A stretch of 64,000 nucleotides of DNA, taken from the NCBI GenBank assembly GCA_964609655.1, contig CAZSUA010000001.1, positions 39,377-103,376 of the forward strand. The letters are read 5' to 3'. Source of the stretch: JBBRRP01 sp964609655 (lineage in GTDB: Bacteria > Myxococcota_A > Polyangia > Polyangiales > Polyangiaceae). This document shows positions 35,786 through 44,329 of the stretch, one piece after another (within the stretch, counting starts at the first letter, position 1; each line of letters opens with the position of its first letter). The notes under the pieces were generated by a model. That model saw nothing but the letters and a program-made list of their open reading frames with translations. It was not told the DNA's origin and made no database searches. A program made the position numbers and the translations under genes.

Positions 35786-38107
35786 ATGAACAGTCCTTGT
35801 TCCACTCTTTGCCTTGAGGCACCGGCCGAACGCTGGCTCGACGCGTTCCCGCTTGGAAATGGCCGTCTCGGAGCGATGGTGTTCGGCGGCACCACGCTCG
35901 AACGGATCGCCCTCAACCACGAAAACCTGTGGCGCGGAAAGCTCAAGTATCCGGAAATCCCTGAGGCGTATCCGCATCTGCCAGAAATCCGCGCGGCGTT
36001 TCTTGCGGGAGATATTTCGCGTGGGACGGAGCTTGCCAATCGCTATTTAGGTGGGCCGCCCTATTCCGAAAGTGAGCTCACTCACGTCCAGCCTTTTCAG
36101 CCGTTTGGCGATATGGTGCTCACTTTGGATCTCCCGGATTCAGTTGGGGAATATCGTCGGAAGCTCGACCTCGACGCTGCCCTTGCCACCACAGAGTTCT
36201 GCTGTGGCTCGGCCCGCATCGTGCGTCGCGTGTTCGTGAGCGTGCCGGATCAAGTGTTGGTTTTGGAAATGGTGAGTAGCGAGCCGATTTCTGGAACCGT
36301 GGAGCTGTGCCGTACGCCCGATCCCGAGGCAACTCTAGGTCTTTGGAGTGCGGGTGATCTGTTTGGATTTGATGCCGAGTTTGTGGAAGGTATTCGGTTC
36401 TCTGCCTGCGCGGAGCTCAGCGTTGAGCAGGGGGAGCCAAGCCCGTTAAAGCCCGGAAGCCTGCGATTTTCTGGGTCGAAACGGATTTTGGTGAGGTTGG
36501 CTCTAGCTACCGACTATCACGGCGGCTCGCCGGCGGCTCAGTGTCGAGAGCAATTGTCGACGGCGCCGAAGGATGTTGAGATTCTAGCGCAGCGGCACTT
36601 GGCCGAGCATCAGGCTCTCTACCGGCGTGTTGAGTTTGAGCTCGAGGGAACACTCGCGGACGTTCCTACTAATACTCGCCTGGAACGCTTGCGCGAGGGG
36701 GGCGAGGATCCGGGACTTTTTGCGCTGTATTTCAACTATGGGCGATATCTATTGATGGCGTCTTCACGGGCTTGCGACCAGCCAGCGAATCTTCAGGGTC
36801 TCTGGAATGAGCACCTGAGGCCGACCTGGGACTCGGATTTCCACGCCGATATCAACCTTCAAATGAATTACTGGCCGGCCGACGTGTGTGCGCTGCCCGA
36901 ATGTGGGGATGTGCTGTTCTCCTTTCTTGAGCGCCACCGAGAACACTCTCGACAGGCTGCTCGGAGGTATTTCAACTGCCGGGGTCTGTTCTATCAAACA
37001 GGCGACATTTGGAAGATGAACTGGATGTCTGCCAAAGGTTGGGATGTGTGGACCGGAGGCGCGGCGTGGTTTGCGCAGCACTTCGCCAGGCGTTGGCAGA
37101 GCTCCCAAGATCTTTCGTTTCTCAAGGAACGGGCGTACCCATTCATCAAGGAAGTAGCGGAATTTTACGAGGATTTCCTAGTTGAGGATGGCCAAGGGCA
37201 GCTCGTCACGATTCCGTCGCAGTCGCCGGAGAACAAGTTCGTGGGTGGTGCAAGGCCCGTCAGTCTCTGCATAGGCGCCACGATGGACTACGTGCTGGTG
37301 CGTGAGGTTTTGGGCCATGCGCTCGATGCGAGCGAGCGCTTAGGCGTGGATGCTGCGTTGCGCGCGAAGTGGGAAGAGATATTGGCGCGTATCCCGGATT
37401 TTCAGGTCGGTCAACACGGTCAACTTCAAGAATGGCAAGAGGATTACGAGGAGACGGAGCCTGGGCATCGCCATCTGTCGCATCTTTACGGTGTGCATCC
37501 TGGGGAACTGATGACAGCTCAACGGTTGCCCAATTTTTTCCAGGCCGCGCGCGTTTCGCTGGAGCGGCGGATGGCGGCGGGCGGCGGGCACACCGGTTGG
37601 AGTCGTGCTGCGGTGTGTTGCCTCTGGGCGCGGTTCGGGGAAGCCGACAAGGCTTACGAGCACTTGTCGCACTTGCTCACCGACTACAACACCAAGAGCC
37701 TGCTCGATACTCATCCCATGCCAGGCGGCGACGTGTTCCAAATCGACGGCAATTTCGGCGGCACCGCCGCCATGGCCGAGCTCCTCCTACAATACCACGA
37801 TGATTGCATTCATCTGTTGCCCTGTTTGCCGAATGCTTGGCCCGCCGGCAGTATCCGGGGGTTGCGCGCGGCCGGCGCTTTCGAGATCAGCCTGCAATGG
37901 TCTGCGAATCTCCTCTCGCACGCGACGATTGTCGCCCACGCGAAGGAACAGCTGCGGCTGAGGTTGCCCCAAGGGACGTGGGCGCTCACGCATGGTGAGA
38001 CTTGCACAGTGGTGGAGGGCGGCCAGGCGTTGGAAGTTGAGCTCACGCGCGGTGCACGGCTCGAAGTGCGGCCAGTGCACCGTCATGCGCAAATTTCGGG
38101 CGAATGA
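35786..38107 (+). CDS. Alpha-L-fucosidase, GH95
   Basis: The 773-residue enzyme belongs to GH95, inverting alpha-1,2-L-fucosidases. The N-terminal beta-sandwich begins AERWLDAFPLGNGRLGAMVF, typical of the family. The (alpha/alpha)6 catalytic core shows ANLQGLWNEHLRPTWDSDF, DFHADINLQMNYWPADVC and EDYEETEPGHRHLSHLYGVH, and the late FQIDGNFGGTAAMAELLLQ which lines the active site. No signal peptide is visible. Together with GH29 it suggests breakdown of fucosylated oligosaccharides after uptake. A stem-loop follows the stop directly. Confidence 0.94.
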   Translation: MNSPCSTLCLEAPAERWLDAFPLGNGRLGAMVFGGTTLERIALNHENLWRGKLKYPEIPEAYPHLPEIRAAFLAGDISRGTELANRYLGGPPYSESELTHVQPFQPFGDMVLTLDLPDSVGEYRRKLDLDAALATTEFCCGSARIVRRVFVSVPDQVLVLEMVSSEPISGTVELCRTPDPEATLGLWSAGDLFGFDAEFVEGIRFSACAELSVEQGEPSPLKPGSLRFSGSKRILVRLALATDYHGGSPAAQCREQLSTAPKDVEILAQRHLAEHQALYRRVEFELEGTLADVPTNTRLERLREGGEDPGLFALYFNYGRYLLMASSRACDQPANLQGLWNEHLRPTWDSDFHADINLQMNYWPADVCALPECGDVLFSFLERHREHSRQAARRYFNCRGLFYQTGDIWKMNWMSAKGWDVWTGGAAWFAQHFARRWQSSQDLSFLKERAYPFIKEVAEFYEDFLVEDGQGQLVTIPSQSPENKFVGGARPVSLCIGATMDYVLVREVLGHALDASERLGVDAALRAKWEEILARIPDFQVGQHGQLQEWQEDYEETEPGHRHLSHLYGVHPGELMTAQRLPNFFQAARVSLERRMAAGGGHTGWSRAAVCCLWARFGEADKAYEHLSHLLTDYNTKSLLDTHPMPGGDVFQIDGNFGGTAAMAELLLQYHDDCIHLLPCLPNAWPAGSIRGLRAAGAFEISLQWSANLLSHATIVAHAKEQLRLRLPQGTWALTHGETCTVVEGGQALEVELTRGARLEVRPVHRHAQISGE

Positions 38108-38111
38108 GCGA

Positions 38112-38130
38112 CGACATCCCCTTGATGTCG
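38112..38130 (+). terminator. Stem-loop after the GH95 gene
   Basis: CGACATC (38112-38118) and GATGTCG (38124-38130) form a perfect 7-bp stem with a 5-nt loop, 5 bases after the GH95 stop and 22 bases before the next start codon. No T-run follows, so it may be an mRNA-stability or attenuating hairpin rather than a terminator. Confidence 0.45.
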
Positions 38131-38152
38131 AGGATCGACTAAGAATCGAGAC

Positions 38153-39406
38153 ATGGGCCACGCAGCGAAGGAGCAACACGGATTAGCGGCGCTACTCTGG
38201 CTCGGCCTCGCGGTGAGCTGTGCCACCGCTCACCCAGCGGTACCATTGGACTCTCGACCACGCTCGCAGCTTCGTCCCGAGGGGTCTCCGCTGCATACGG
38301 TGTCAACGGAGGGTCCGGCGGCTTGCGTGAGCGGTGCTGTACGGCTTGGCCACCGAGCGTGCACTGTGCGGCAGAACAACGGCGTTAACGCGCAACGCTG
38401 TGTGGGAAGTGCCTGGCAAGATGTCGACGAGTGTCGCTGTGCTGGGCAAGTGCAGTTCTTGGCCCCAGCTCTTCTTGAGGCCATATCCAATGAGCTGAAG
38501 CTCAAGGGGCCGCTTCAGGCTGAGCGAGCCGACGCCGTTCGTACTCTCAACCTGCGTGGACAGCAGAGCCTGGAGGGCCTTGAGTGTTTCCACGAGCTCG
38601 AAAAGCTCGACCTGAGTTACGGTCAAGTCACCGATCTGACGCCGCTCCGCACGCTTTCTCAGCTGGTGGAGCTCAACGTTTCAAGCAACAAGCTCAGCAA
38701 CATCAGCCCACTTGCTGGGCTGCCGCGGCTCGAACGACTGTTGCTCTACAACAATCAGATCGAGGATCTTTCTCCCCTTGCGGGTCAGAGCTCGCTACGC
38801 AATCTGAGTGTCGATCAAAACAGAGTTCGAGACCTGGCGCCGCTCATTGGCCTCACGAAGCTCGAAGAGCTTTACGCGCACTCCAACCGGATTCTCGATC
38901 TTTCTCCGCTGCGCACACTCACCGATCTGATGTCGCTTGGCGTTGGGAGCAACTGCATCACCGATCTGGCGCCAGTAGCGGGTTTGTCGAAGCTCCGCGC
39001 TCTGAGCGCTAGCTTCAATTATATCAAGGAATTGGCCCCACTCGGAGCGATGACGCAGCTCGAGACTCTCATTCTTTCGGGCAATCACATCAAGAATTTT
39101 GAGCCCATCAAAAACCTTTACGACCTCCGATCGCTGTTCGTCGACTCCACTGATCAGAGTGACGTGAGCGCGTTAACTGAGCTCCGGCGGTTCGAGCGAA
39201 TAGTGATTCAGCGAAATCCCATCGACTGTGATGCTCAGGCCAACAACATCCGATTGATGGAAGAAAACGCGAAGTTCCAGGGTGGCGAGGTGTTCCATGA
39301 CTGCACGCCCAAGGCTCGCCGGGCGCGACAGCAAGGCTTCCGTGATCCGTTTGGCATACCCGCGGTGCGCAACAAGGCGCGCGATCCAGCCTGTGCTCGG
39401 GATTGA
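38153..39406 (+). CDS. Leucine-rich-repeat lipoprotein
   Basis: The 417-residue protein has a lipoprotein-like signal (LAALLWLGLAVSCATAH, candidate lipidated Cys23), a Cys-containing N-terminal segment (CVSGAVRLGHRACTVRQNNG, then CRCAG), and about ten 22-residue LRRs of the SDS22/internalin type (repeating L..L..L..L.L..N.I.DL.PL). Examples are LPRLERLLLYNNQIEDLSPL and LTKLEELYAHSNRILDLSPL. A C-terminal cap contains two cysteines (NPIDCD and FHDCTP). Such proteins bind other proteins at the cell surface. It is convergent with the protease gene, 17 nt away. Confidence 0.88.
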   Translation: MGHAAKEQHGLAALLWLGLAVSCATAHPAVPLDSRPRSQLRPEGSPLHTVSTEGPAACVSGAVRLGHRACTVRQNNGVNAQRCVGSAWQDVDECRCAGQVQFLAPALLEAISNELKLKGPLQAERADAVRTLNLRGQQSLEGLECFHELEKLDLSYGQVTDLTPLRTLSQLVELNVSSNKLSNISPLAGLPRLERLLLYNNQIEDLSPLAGQSSLRNLSVDQNRVRDLAPLIGLTKLEELYAHSNRILDLSPLRTLTDLMSLGVGSNCITDLAPVAGLSKLRALSASFNYIKELAPLGAMTQLETLILSGNHIKNFEPIKNLYDLRSLFVDSTDQSDVSALTELRRFERIVIQRNPIDCDAQANNIRLMEENAKFQGGEVFHDCTPKARRARQQGFRDPFGIPAVRNKARDPACARD

Positions 39407-39423
39407 GGGTTCCCATTCTCGCA

Positions 39424-41736
39424 CTACAAGCGCTTAGCCCGGGGGCGGGGGAGGCCTGAACCGCGCCGACTCATGGCAAGCTTGTCGAGGGCGTCGTTGA
39501 GCCAATCGCGTACTGCGGAGAGATCACCCGCCACGCCCTGGTTGCGGCAGACTTGGGTGTAGTCCGTGGTTTCGGTCCCGTAGTGAATACCCAAGAGGGC
39601 GAAGGTCCGGTTGCTTCGGCGCACCAAGATCGGTCCCCCGCTATCACCGAAGCACCCTCCGTTTTCAGCTCCCGCAGCTGAACGCCAACGAAGACTTTGC
39701 GCTAAGCCGTTGCTCGACGCTACCAGCTGACTTGTGCCGTAGCGGAGCTCCGGTTGCCCGTTGAGCCCGACAGAGTGATCTCCGCCATATCCGGCAAGAA
39801 AGACTTCTACTCCAGGGGCGCCTTCCGCCGTCTGCGCGACTTCAAACGGACGGGCTTGCGGTGGGGCTGGGGTGGGAAGCTCTGCCACCGCCAGATCATA
39901 TTCGAACAGGTCCAAACGAGCGACGTAGTGAACCGCGGGATGGCTAATAATCCGGAACGGAGGGACCTCGAAGGTTCGCTCCCAGGGCATATTGCGGCCG
40001 AGAGTTATCTTCACAGGCCCTCGTGCGTTGTCGACGCAGTGGTGAGCTGTCACGACGTAGTACGGATCGATCAGCGCTCCTGTGCATCCCAGCGAACCTG
40101 CAACGTACGCCGTTCCAAGTGAGATAGGATGGTCAGCTGGCAGTGTGATGCGACTCTGCTTGGGATCGGTGAGTTTTGGCGGGTCTGGCCGCTCGCTGAC
40201 CGCGATCGTAGGGCCCGGCTGCCACGAAGTAGCGCCGAGCGAGATGGTCTCGCCAAGGGATTGTAGTGTTGTTACCTGGGATTCGTGAATCAGACCCAAC
40301 TTGGGCGAACCAGCCTTGCCCTCGGAGTTCAGGATGACTGCCGCGCCGTCCGGGGCCATGAGGAACGAATGATCGTCGAAACCCGTTGGAAGGAGCTGTC
40401 GCTCAGTGAAGTAGGGGAGTGACCAAGTCCTCAGTCGCTCGGCTTTAGTCTCGGAGCCAGCGCGCGCCAACAGCATGTCTCCTTTTTCCGAAAACATTGC
40501 AGCTAACTCCAATCCCACTGGGGCTTTGACTTCGTGAATCTTCCGTTTTTCACCGACGTCGGTGACGACCAATACGTTGTGCTGATCGGCTCGCTGAGTG
40601 AGTAGGTGTCGGCCGTCGCTCGACCAGTCCACGCCCCCGACCTTACCCTCGATGAGGACCTGCTCGGGCCCGAGCCTCCCGGCCGTTGTACGAAGACAGA
40701 GTCCGCGGTGGTTCACGTACGCGACTCGCGCGGCAGTGGGCGATACCGCGAAGTCGTCGGATGTGGCCGAAAGCGTGCTCGGGGGCACCGCACCGTTCAC
40801 TTCGAGCACACGCGTTGCGGTGCTGTCCTTCCAGACGACGTAATCGTCATTCAGCCAATTCAGCTTTTTGAGCTGGAAAAATCGCGCTTCGAATAGGAGT
40901 CTACCGGATATTCCGCCATCCGAGAGTTCGTACAATCCGAGCGCCTCAGGGGGACGATGACGCGGGTCTTTGTCCACCGACGGGGCCACAACTCGGCACG
41001 CCAGGCGCCTGCCGTTCGGTGCCCACCAGCACTGACCCTCGGCTTCGAACCCACCCTTCGTCACGAGCCTATGCACGGTTCCTGGCTGGCGCACGGTATC
41101 TACCCAACGGACTGACCAGCCACCTTTGGGCGCGCTCACGTCCACCAGAAAGCCGTTTCCGGTTGGGGACCACTCCAGGTTTCTCTCCCGATCCAACGAT
41201 TCCCCTTCAGCCAGCGTCAGTTTGTAGGTCGTTCCTTGGATCGTTGGCTCGTCGCCGGGAGTGAACGACAGAATGCGCAGTTGTTTCGAATCTGGCGACA
41301 AAACTAACGCGGTGTCCTTGCGCGGCATCCAACGCAGAGCGAGGCAGCCTCCATTGAACACACCAATGCGCGACGGCCGCGCACTGCCCATGAAGCGAGC
41401 GGCCACGAACCCTGATGCGCAGCTGGTGAGCCAGCGGCCGTCGTTGGACCAAACACCGCGACCCTCCACGTCGAGGGGCCATTTCGGTCCCATTCCCTCG
41501 GCGGTGACGAAGGTCCCCCGCGTACGTTTTCGGTCGTGCCACATGAGCCATCGCCCTGACAGCTCCGAGTTCGCCACCGAACTTGTGCCGAGCTGCTCGT
41601 TCGTGTTTCCCGGTGCCTGCTGACTCGCCATTGCCGCTCGAGGGGGCTCTCGGGACGGTCCACACGCGGCCACCACGGTCATCGAAATCGCGGCAGTGAG
41701 GTGCTGCGCGACCCTGCACGCCGGTTTGAGGCTCAA
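39424..41736 (-). CDS. Beta-propeller plus trypsin-like serine protease lipoprotein
   Basis: A TTG at 41736 overlapping the upstream stop (TTGA) gives a good lipoprotein signal ending AAISMTVVAACGPS; the frame is open to 41853, but that overlaps the previous gene. The about 770-residue chain has a long region (90-500) of WD40/TolB-like propeller strands (VEGRGVWSNDGRWLTSCASG, LNWLNDDYVVWKDS, GGVDWSSDGRHLLTQRADQ) and a C-terminal chymotrypsin-fold protease with the triad His566 (TAHHC), Asp614 (EYDLAV) and Ser699 (CFGDSGGP). All triad residues are intact. It is probably exposed outside the inner membrane and may sense or trim surface proteins. Confidence 0.88.
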   Translation of the reverse strand: MSLKPACRVAQHLTAAISMTVVAACGPSREPPRAAMASQQAPGNTNEQLGTSSVANSELSGRWLMWHDRKRTRGTFVTAEGMGPKWPLDVEGRGVWSNDGRWLTSCASGFVAARFMGSARPSRIGVFNGGCLALRWMPRKDTALVLSPDSKQLRILSFTPGDEPTIQGTTYKLTLAEGESLDRERNLEWSPTGNGFLVDVSAPKGGWSVRWVDTVRQPGTVHRLVTKGGFEAEGQCWWAPNGRRLACRVVAPSVDKDPRHRPPEALGLYELSDGGISGRLLFEARFFQLKKLNWLNDDYVVWKDSTATRVLEVNGAVPPSTLSATSDDFAVSPTAARVAYVNHRGLCLRTTAGRLGPEQVLIEGKVGGVDWSSDGRHLLTQRADQHNVLVVTDVGEKRKIHEVKAPVGLELAAMFSEKGDMLLARAGSETKAERLRTWSLPYFTERQLLPTGFDDHSFLMAPDGAAVILNSEGKAGSPKLGLIHESQVTTLQSLGETISLGATSWQPGPTIAVSERPDPPKLTDPKQSRITLPADHPISLGTAYVAGSLGCTGALIDPYYVVTAHHCVDNARGPVKITLGRNMPWERTFEVPPFRIISHPAVHYVARLDLFEYDLAVAELPTPAPPQARPFEVAQTAEGAPGVEVFLAGYGGDHSVGLNGQPELRYGTSQLVASSNGLAQSLRWRSAAGAENGGCFGDSGGPILVRRSNRTFALLGIHYGTETTDYTQVCRNQGVAGDLSAVRDWLNDALDKLAMSRRGSGLPRPRAKRL

Positions 41737-44153
41737 GGTGTGTGCGCTCGTTTGGGCGCTCCTTCCCAGAAGCTCGGATGAACCTTCGCACACAGGTTTC
41801 GGTCGAAGCGGGAGCGATCGTAGCGCTCTAAGGTCACCGCGACTGGGCTCCATAGGCCACCAGCAAGTGGAAATTCGCGCACCGCCTCAACACGCAACCG
41901 CAAAGCCTCACAAGTCTTTGCGCCCTTGGCCAACTCCAATCGATCAGTGGCGTCGGCCAGGTGCGCCTTGCTGTGGGCGGCGGACGCGACGATTCCGGCT
42001 TCTTGGTAGATGCCGAGCGCCGTCCGAAAAGCGTTAACCGCGTGCTTTGCCGCGTCGCGGACTTGTTGATGGCTTCGCGACCGCTCCGCCCAGATGAGGT
42101 AGGTGATCCCGAGCCCGAACTGAGTTCCCGCGAATGCAATCGGATCTTCCGGACGACGGTTGACTGTGAGAGCGCCCTCGTACGCCCCAATCGCCTGGTT
42201 GATGAGCGGTAGGGTTCGGCGGCCGTCGCTCTCAGCCTCCCGCGCAAACGCCAGCCCCATCTGTTCTTGCAGCCGCGCCCACCGCTTGGGCGTCTCCTTC
42301 TTCGAGAACACGCCCTGGGCCTCTGCAAAGGCAGCCCTGGATTCCTGGTAGAAGCGTATCGCGGATTTCAACTGCATATCAGCACGCTCCCTCCAGCCTA
42401 ACGCCAGTAATTCATTCCCCTCGAGCTGTTTGAGCTGACCCCACCAGAGGAGCGAAGCCTGCTTCGAGATCAGCGAAAGCGCCTCAGTACTCACAGCCGT
42501 CGCCTTACTCAGAGTATCCACATTGCCCGTAAAGCCCGACAGGTCCTCAAGCGCGGAGGCGTAGCTAGCGCGCGTGGCGACACGAGGGCCCTTTACTCCG
42601 ATGCGATCCGCAACCTCGACTGCCGCTTCCAACTGCTCGACGGCTTTTTCAAGCAACGGGACATCACCCATTGCCCATCCCAACCGTCCCAGTGCCACTC
42701 CGTACGCGCGGTGCGCCGCCCATTCGTACGACGCCGGCAGCGACGCACGCTTTAGGGTGCTTTCCCCCAGGGCAACAGCGCGCCTCAACGCTTCGACATC
42801 GCCTCGACTGGCGGCCAACTGAGACAAAATATCGCAGCGTTCCAGAGCGAGCTCGATGGCCAGCGTTTCAGGAATAGCCGCGCGTACCCCCGCCGCTTTT
42901 TCCAAAAGTTCAGCGGCCTCGGTGAGTTCTCGTGGATCCTCGGAGCGGGTCCAGCGTTGTTGGAGCAGCTGCGCTCGGCGCAGGAGCGCTTGCACCCAAA
43001 GAGCGGGCGTCTGTTGATCGATCACGGACAGCACCTTTTCTGACGCGACCAAAGGTTCGTCGAGCGCGCGCTGAGAAGCCGTACGCACCAAGCTATCTTC
43101 GAGCGTCCGCTGGAGATTTTGCATCGTGAAAGCCCAATCGTACCGGTACGCGGGATCCTGGAACCCTTGCAATGCGCGGCGGCTACTTGCCAGGCTCTCA
43201 GTCAGCACGGCTTCCGCGTGATTCAACCTCCAGACAGCATCCAATACCGCGCCCAGCAGACGTTCCGAGACTGCAGTCGTTAACGGACGATTCTGTTTTG
43301 GAACCAAGTCGAGCGCCTGTCGTACCCGGCGTGCGCTCTGCTTCAGTAACGCTTCGTCCCCGGTGCGGACCGCCTCACGCCACTCGGCACGCGCGTACGT
43401 CGTCAACACGGACCAGCGAGTCTGCCAAGGCCACCGCTGACAGGGAGTTTGGCAGTTCGCACTCGCTCGAGGATCCGCGAGCACGGATGACGCTCGTGCT
43501 AACGCCGCTTTCGTGCCAGATGCTGCGGCCGACGACTCGGAGCTCGTTGCTTCTTCCTCGAGCATCGCATGTACGGCTAACATCACCATCGACACCAGTT
43601 GCGCGGGCTCGAGTCCCCGAAGCGTGAGCACCCAAATTGCGGCGAGCGGAGGCGGATTAGGAACCTCACCGCCACGTGCCCAGTTGCTTGAGCGCCAGAC
43701 GAACTCAAGCCGCTCGGGCCCACCCGATACGGATATCCCGGGGCGCTGAGCCGAGTAGACGGCAGGGGCACCGGGTTCGTCGTGAAGCTCACCCCGCAGC
43801 TGAAGCTCAGCCCCGTCGCGCACCACGTTCAGTTTCGCAGCCATCTCAGACAGAGCCGAGAGCAGCCCGGGCACACGCGCGGTAGTCGGAGAGACTCGGA
43901 CCACGAGCTCTGCGCCAGCGGCGCTGCTCCCTTCGTCGCGCACGTCAGGAGTCGGAGCGTGAGCGGTGGTCGTTGCGGGACCTATCCTGGGCGTCGGGGT
44001 GACAGAGTCGCCTGTTGCCTTCACGCCCTTAACGGAAGCGCCACACGACGAACAAAGTGCGATGATTGTGGCGCCTAGGATGCTAGCCAAGGCGCGTAAC
44101 CTACGGCGAGCTTCTAGCTCTCGGTCTCTCGGTCTCACCCATCCATCCCGCAT
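41733..44153 (-). CDS. Large helical-repeat (TPR-like) lipoprotein
   Basis: The 806-residue protein starts MRDGWVRPRDRELEARRR followed by a hydrophobic core and lipobox-like ALCSSCGAS (Cys near 34 or 37). Residues 60-200 are a mixed region (PELVVRVSPTTARVPGLLSAL style), and 220-800 are almost entirely amphipathic helices in pairs, such as ELTEAAELLEKAAGVRA, LLEKAVEQLEAAVEVADRIG and LPLINQAIGAYEGALTV, consistent with a TPR/alpha-solenoid. No catalytic motif is seen. It overlaps the protease gene by 4 nt, so the two are co-translated; the solenoid may hold protease partners. The 176-bp gap upstream (44154-44329) shows no gene. Confidence 0.8.
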   Translation of the reverse strand: MRDGWVRPRDRELEARRRLRALASILGATIIALCSSCGASVKGVKATGDSVTPTPRIGPATTTAHAPTPDVRDEGSSAAGAELVVRVSPTTARVPGLLSALSEMAAKLNVVRDGAELQLRGELHDEPGAPAVYSAQRPGISVSGGPERLEFVWRSSNWARGGEVPNPPPLAAIWVLTLRGLEPAQLVSMVMLAVHAMLEEEATSSESSAAASGTKAALARASSVLADPRASANCQTPCQRWPWQTRWSVLTTYARAEWREAVRTGDEALLKQSARRVRQALDLVPKQNRPLTTAVSERLLGAVLDAVWRLNHAEAVLTESLASSRRALQGFQDPAYRYDWAFTMQNLQRTLEDSLVRTASQRALDEPLVASEKVLSVIDQQTPALWVQALLRRAQLLQQRWTRSEDPRELTEAAELLEKAAGVRAAIPETLAIELALERCDILSQLAASRGDVEALRRAVALGESTLKRASLPASYEWAAHRAYGVALGRLGWAMGDVPLLEKAVEQLEAAVEVADRIGVKGPRVATRASYASALEDLSGFTGNVDTLSKATAVSTEALSLISKQASLLWWGQLKQLEGNELLALGWRERADMQLKSAIRFYQESRAAFAEAQGVFSKKETPKRWARLQEQMGLAFAREAESDGRRTLPLINQAIGAYEGALTVNRRPEDPIAFAGTQFGLGITYLIWAERSRSHQQVRDAAKHAVNAFRTALGIYQEAGIVASAAHSKAHLADATDRLELAKGAKTCEALRLRVEAVREFPLAGGLWSPVAVTLERYDRSRFDRNLCAKVHPSFWEGAPKRAHTP

Positions 44154-44329
44154 TTTAAAACCCTCCGCGCCGCGAGTGTGCCATCACGTGGCGGATTCAT
44201 CAACGCGCCCGAAGGCGGCACCAGGGTGCGGATTAGAAACCGCCCGCACAGCGCCTTGCGCGGTGCGCGGTGCGCGCAGGTCACCTCAGCGTCGCCGTCC
44301 AGTGGCCCCACGGCCGGCGGGAGGAACCC

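Noticed and set aside
41737..41853. N-terminal extension of the protease frame
   Set aside because: It overlaps the end of the solenoid lipoprotein and would bury the lipoprotein signal; the TTG overlap start is better.
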